NCBI RefSeq assembly: GCF_030652515.1
Contig: NZ_JAUSAR010000132.1
Span: 1-35,954, forward strand
DNA length: 35,954 bases
Direction of reading: 5' to 3'
From: Aquabacterium sp.
Lineage (GTDB): Bacteria; Pseudomonadota; Gammaproteobacteria; Burkholderiales; Burkholderiaceae_C
Part shown: in pieces, positions 34,870 to 35,954 of the stretch
How the letters are laid out: each line of letters opens with the position of its first letter
Numbering within the stretch: position 1 is the stretch's first letter
Position numbers and translations under genes: made by a program
The notes under the pieces: model-generated
The model's database searches: none
Told to the model about the DNA's origin: nothing
What the model saw: only the letters and a program-made list of their open reading frames with translations

Positions 34870-35954
34870 TCAGCGCCCACCCATGCCCGGCATGCCCTTC
34901 ATCCCGCCCATGCGCTTCATCATCTTCATCAGGCCGCCGCCCTTCATTTTCTTCATCATCTGGCGCATCTGGTCAAACTGGTTGAGCATGCGGTTGACGT
35001 CCTGGATCTGCACGCCAGCACCCGTGGCGATGCGGCGCTTGCGGCTGGCCTTGCTCTTTCCATCCATCAGCAGCGCGGGCTTCTTGCGCTCCAGCTTGGT
35101 CATCGCGTTGATCATGCCTTCCATGCGGCGCATGTCGCGCTCGGCTTTGTCCATGTCGGCGCCACCGGCCTTGCTGGCCAGTTCGGACGGAAGCTTGTCC
35201 ATCAGGCCCGACAGGCCACCCATCTTCTTCATCTGGCTGAGCTGAGCCAGGAAGTCGTCCAGGTCAAAATCAACGCCGGATTTGACCTTGTCGGCCAGCT
35301 TCTGCGCCGCCGCCACGTCGACACCTTTGGTGACTTCTTCGACCAGCGCGACGATGTCGCCCATGCCCAGCACGCGGCCAGCATGGCGATCGGCGTCGAA
35401 CACTTCCAGGCCGTCGATCTTTTCAGAAATGCCCGCGAATTTGATGGGCACGCCCGTGATCTGCCGGACCGACAGAGCCGCACCACCGCGTGAGTCGCCG
35501 TCCAGCTTGGTCAACACCACGCCGGTCAAGGGCAAGGCGTCCTTGAAGGCCTTGGCCGTGTTGATGGCGTCCTGGCCCTGCATGGCATCAACCACGAACA
35601 GGGTTTCAACCGGGTTGAGCAGGGCGTGCAGCTCCTTGATCTCGGCCATCAGCACTTCGTCGATGGCCAAGCGGCCTGCCGTGTCCACCAGCAGCACGTC
35701 GAAGAAATGCTTGCGCGCGTGATCGATGGCCGCCAACACAATGTCGCGTGGCTTTTGATCGGGGGTGGACGGGAACCATTCGGCGCCGGCCTGGCCCGTC
35801 ACCATCTTGAGCTGCTCGATGGCGGCTGGACGGTACACGTCGGCGGAGACCGTCAGCACTTTCTTCTTGCGCTTTTCAATCAGGTGCTTGGCCAGCTTGG
35901 CCGTGGTCGTGGTCTTGCCCGCGCCTTGCAAGCCCGCCATCAGGATGATCGCGG
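34870..35954 (-). CDS. ffh: Signal recognition particle protein Ffh (5' end outside window)
   Basis: GTPase and signal-sequence-binding protein of the SRP. The visible 361 codons start within the P-loop (MAGLQGAGKTTTTAKLA). They include DVYRPAAIEQL, G3 DTAGRL, G4 TKLDGDSRGG, and the methionine-rich M domain with KLERKKPALLMDGKSKASRK, RRIATGAG and a Met/Gly-rich tail. About 100 N-terminal residues (the N domain) lie beyond the right edge. The 195 bp between the DUF2726 start (34674) and this stop hold no gene. Partner of FtsY encoded nearby. Confidence 0.97.
   Translation of the reverse strand, partial: AIILMAGLQGAGKTTTTAKLAKHLIEKRKKKVLTVSADVYRPAAIEQLKMVTGQAGAEWFPSTPDQKPRDIVLAAIDHARKHFFDVLLVDTAGRLAIDEVLMAEIKELHALLNPVETLFVVDAMQGQDAINTAKAFKDALPLTGVVLTKLDGDSRGGAALSVRQITGVPIKFAGISEKIDGLEVFDADRHAGRVLGMGDIVALVEEVTKGVDVAAAQKLADKVKSGVDFDLDDFLAQLSQMKKMGGLSGLMDKLPSELASKAGGADMDKAERDMRRMEGMINAMTKLERKKPALLMDGKSKASRKRRIATGAGVQIQDVNRMLNQFDQMRQMMKKMKGGGLMKMMKRMGGMKGMPGMGGR

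Overview
The window reads as a Burkholderiales (betaproteobacterial) chromosome, most likely the Comamonadaceae or a close relative. The evidence is the high GC content, the lolB-ispE-tRNA-Gln-prs-rplY-pth order, the rsmD/ftsY pair and the protein sequences themselves. The assignment to family level is inference. It has two halves: a mosaic accessory region (about 1-19,700) and a conserved housekeeping region (about 19,720-35,954).

Accessory half. At the left edge is the C-terminal part of a TraG-like conjugation protein and a small convergent membrane-protein gene that is split by a complete IS5-family element (803-1999, CTAA target duplication). An eroded abiE fragment follows. Then come two alkane/xylene-hydroxylase modules. 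Module 1 (2785-6117) is an AraC-type regulator divergent from an operon of a [2Fe-2S]-FAD-NAD(P)H reductase and an AlkB/XylM-family membrane diiron hydroxylase. Module 2 (6870-10768) is a classical AlkB-like hydroxylase, a divergent AraC-type regulator and a methyl-accepting chemotaxis protein. Each hydroxylase promoter carries the same tandem operator-like motif (TGTCA-NN-AAATGAC, then TGYCA exactly 21 bp after the first TGTCA) at nearly the same distance from the hydroxylase-operon start. I consider this the most interesting regulatory signal in the window.

Module 2 ends in a patchwork of gene pieces: the first about 30 codons of dnaE, a 243-bp second copy of the alkB2 5' end, and a decayed ABC-2 permease tail. 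Next is a compact minus-strand operon of a BtrH-like acyltransferase/cysteine-hydrolase-fold protein and two hotdog thioesterases, with unknown product. After that come an IS3 remnant carrying a complete second IS5-like element (13943-15242), a carboxymuconolactone-decarboxylase/AhpD-like gene, a glutathione S-transferase, a ChrR-like cupin and a TetR regulator with a near-palindromic operator at its start codon. An IS110 fragment then abuts, and has apparently removed, the 3' end of an abiEii toxin gene whose abiEi partner is intact. The eroded abiE copy at 2239-2590 matches this locus at a constant offset of 16,400 bp, in the same orientation.

Housekeeping half. xth and mutY converge; mutY, a dynamin-like GTPase gene and mutM lie on the minus strand. 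A TPR protein, lolB and ispE form an overlapping plus-strand operon, followed by tRNA-Gln(UUG), prs, rplY, a strong terminator, pth and a small secreted protein. The minus-strand fdx, coaD and rsmD genes meet ftsY divergently. A DUF2726-type membrane protein and ffh (cut by the window edge) close the window. DNA repair (xth, mutY, mutM) and the co-translational targeting pair ftsY/ffh are the functional themes.
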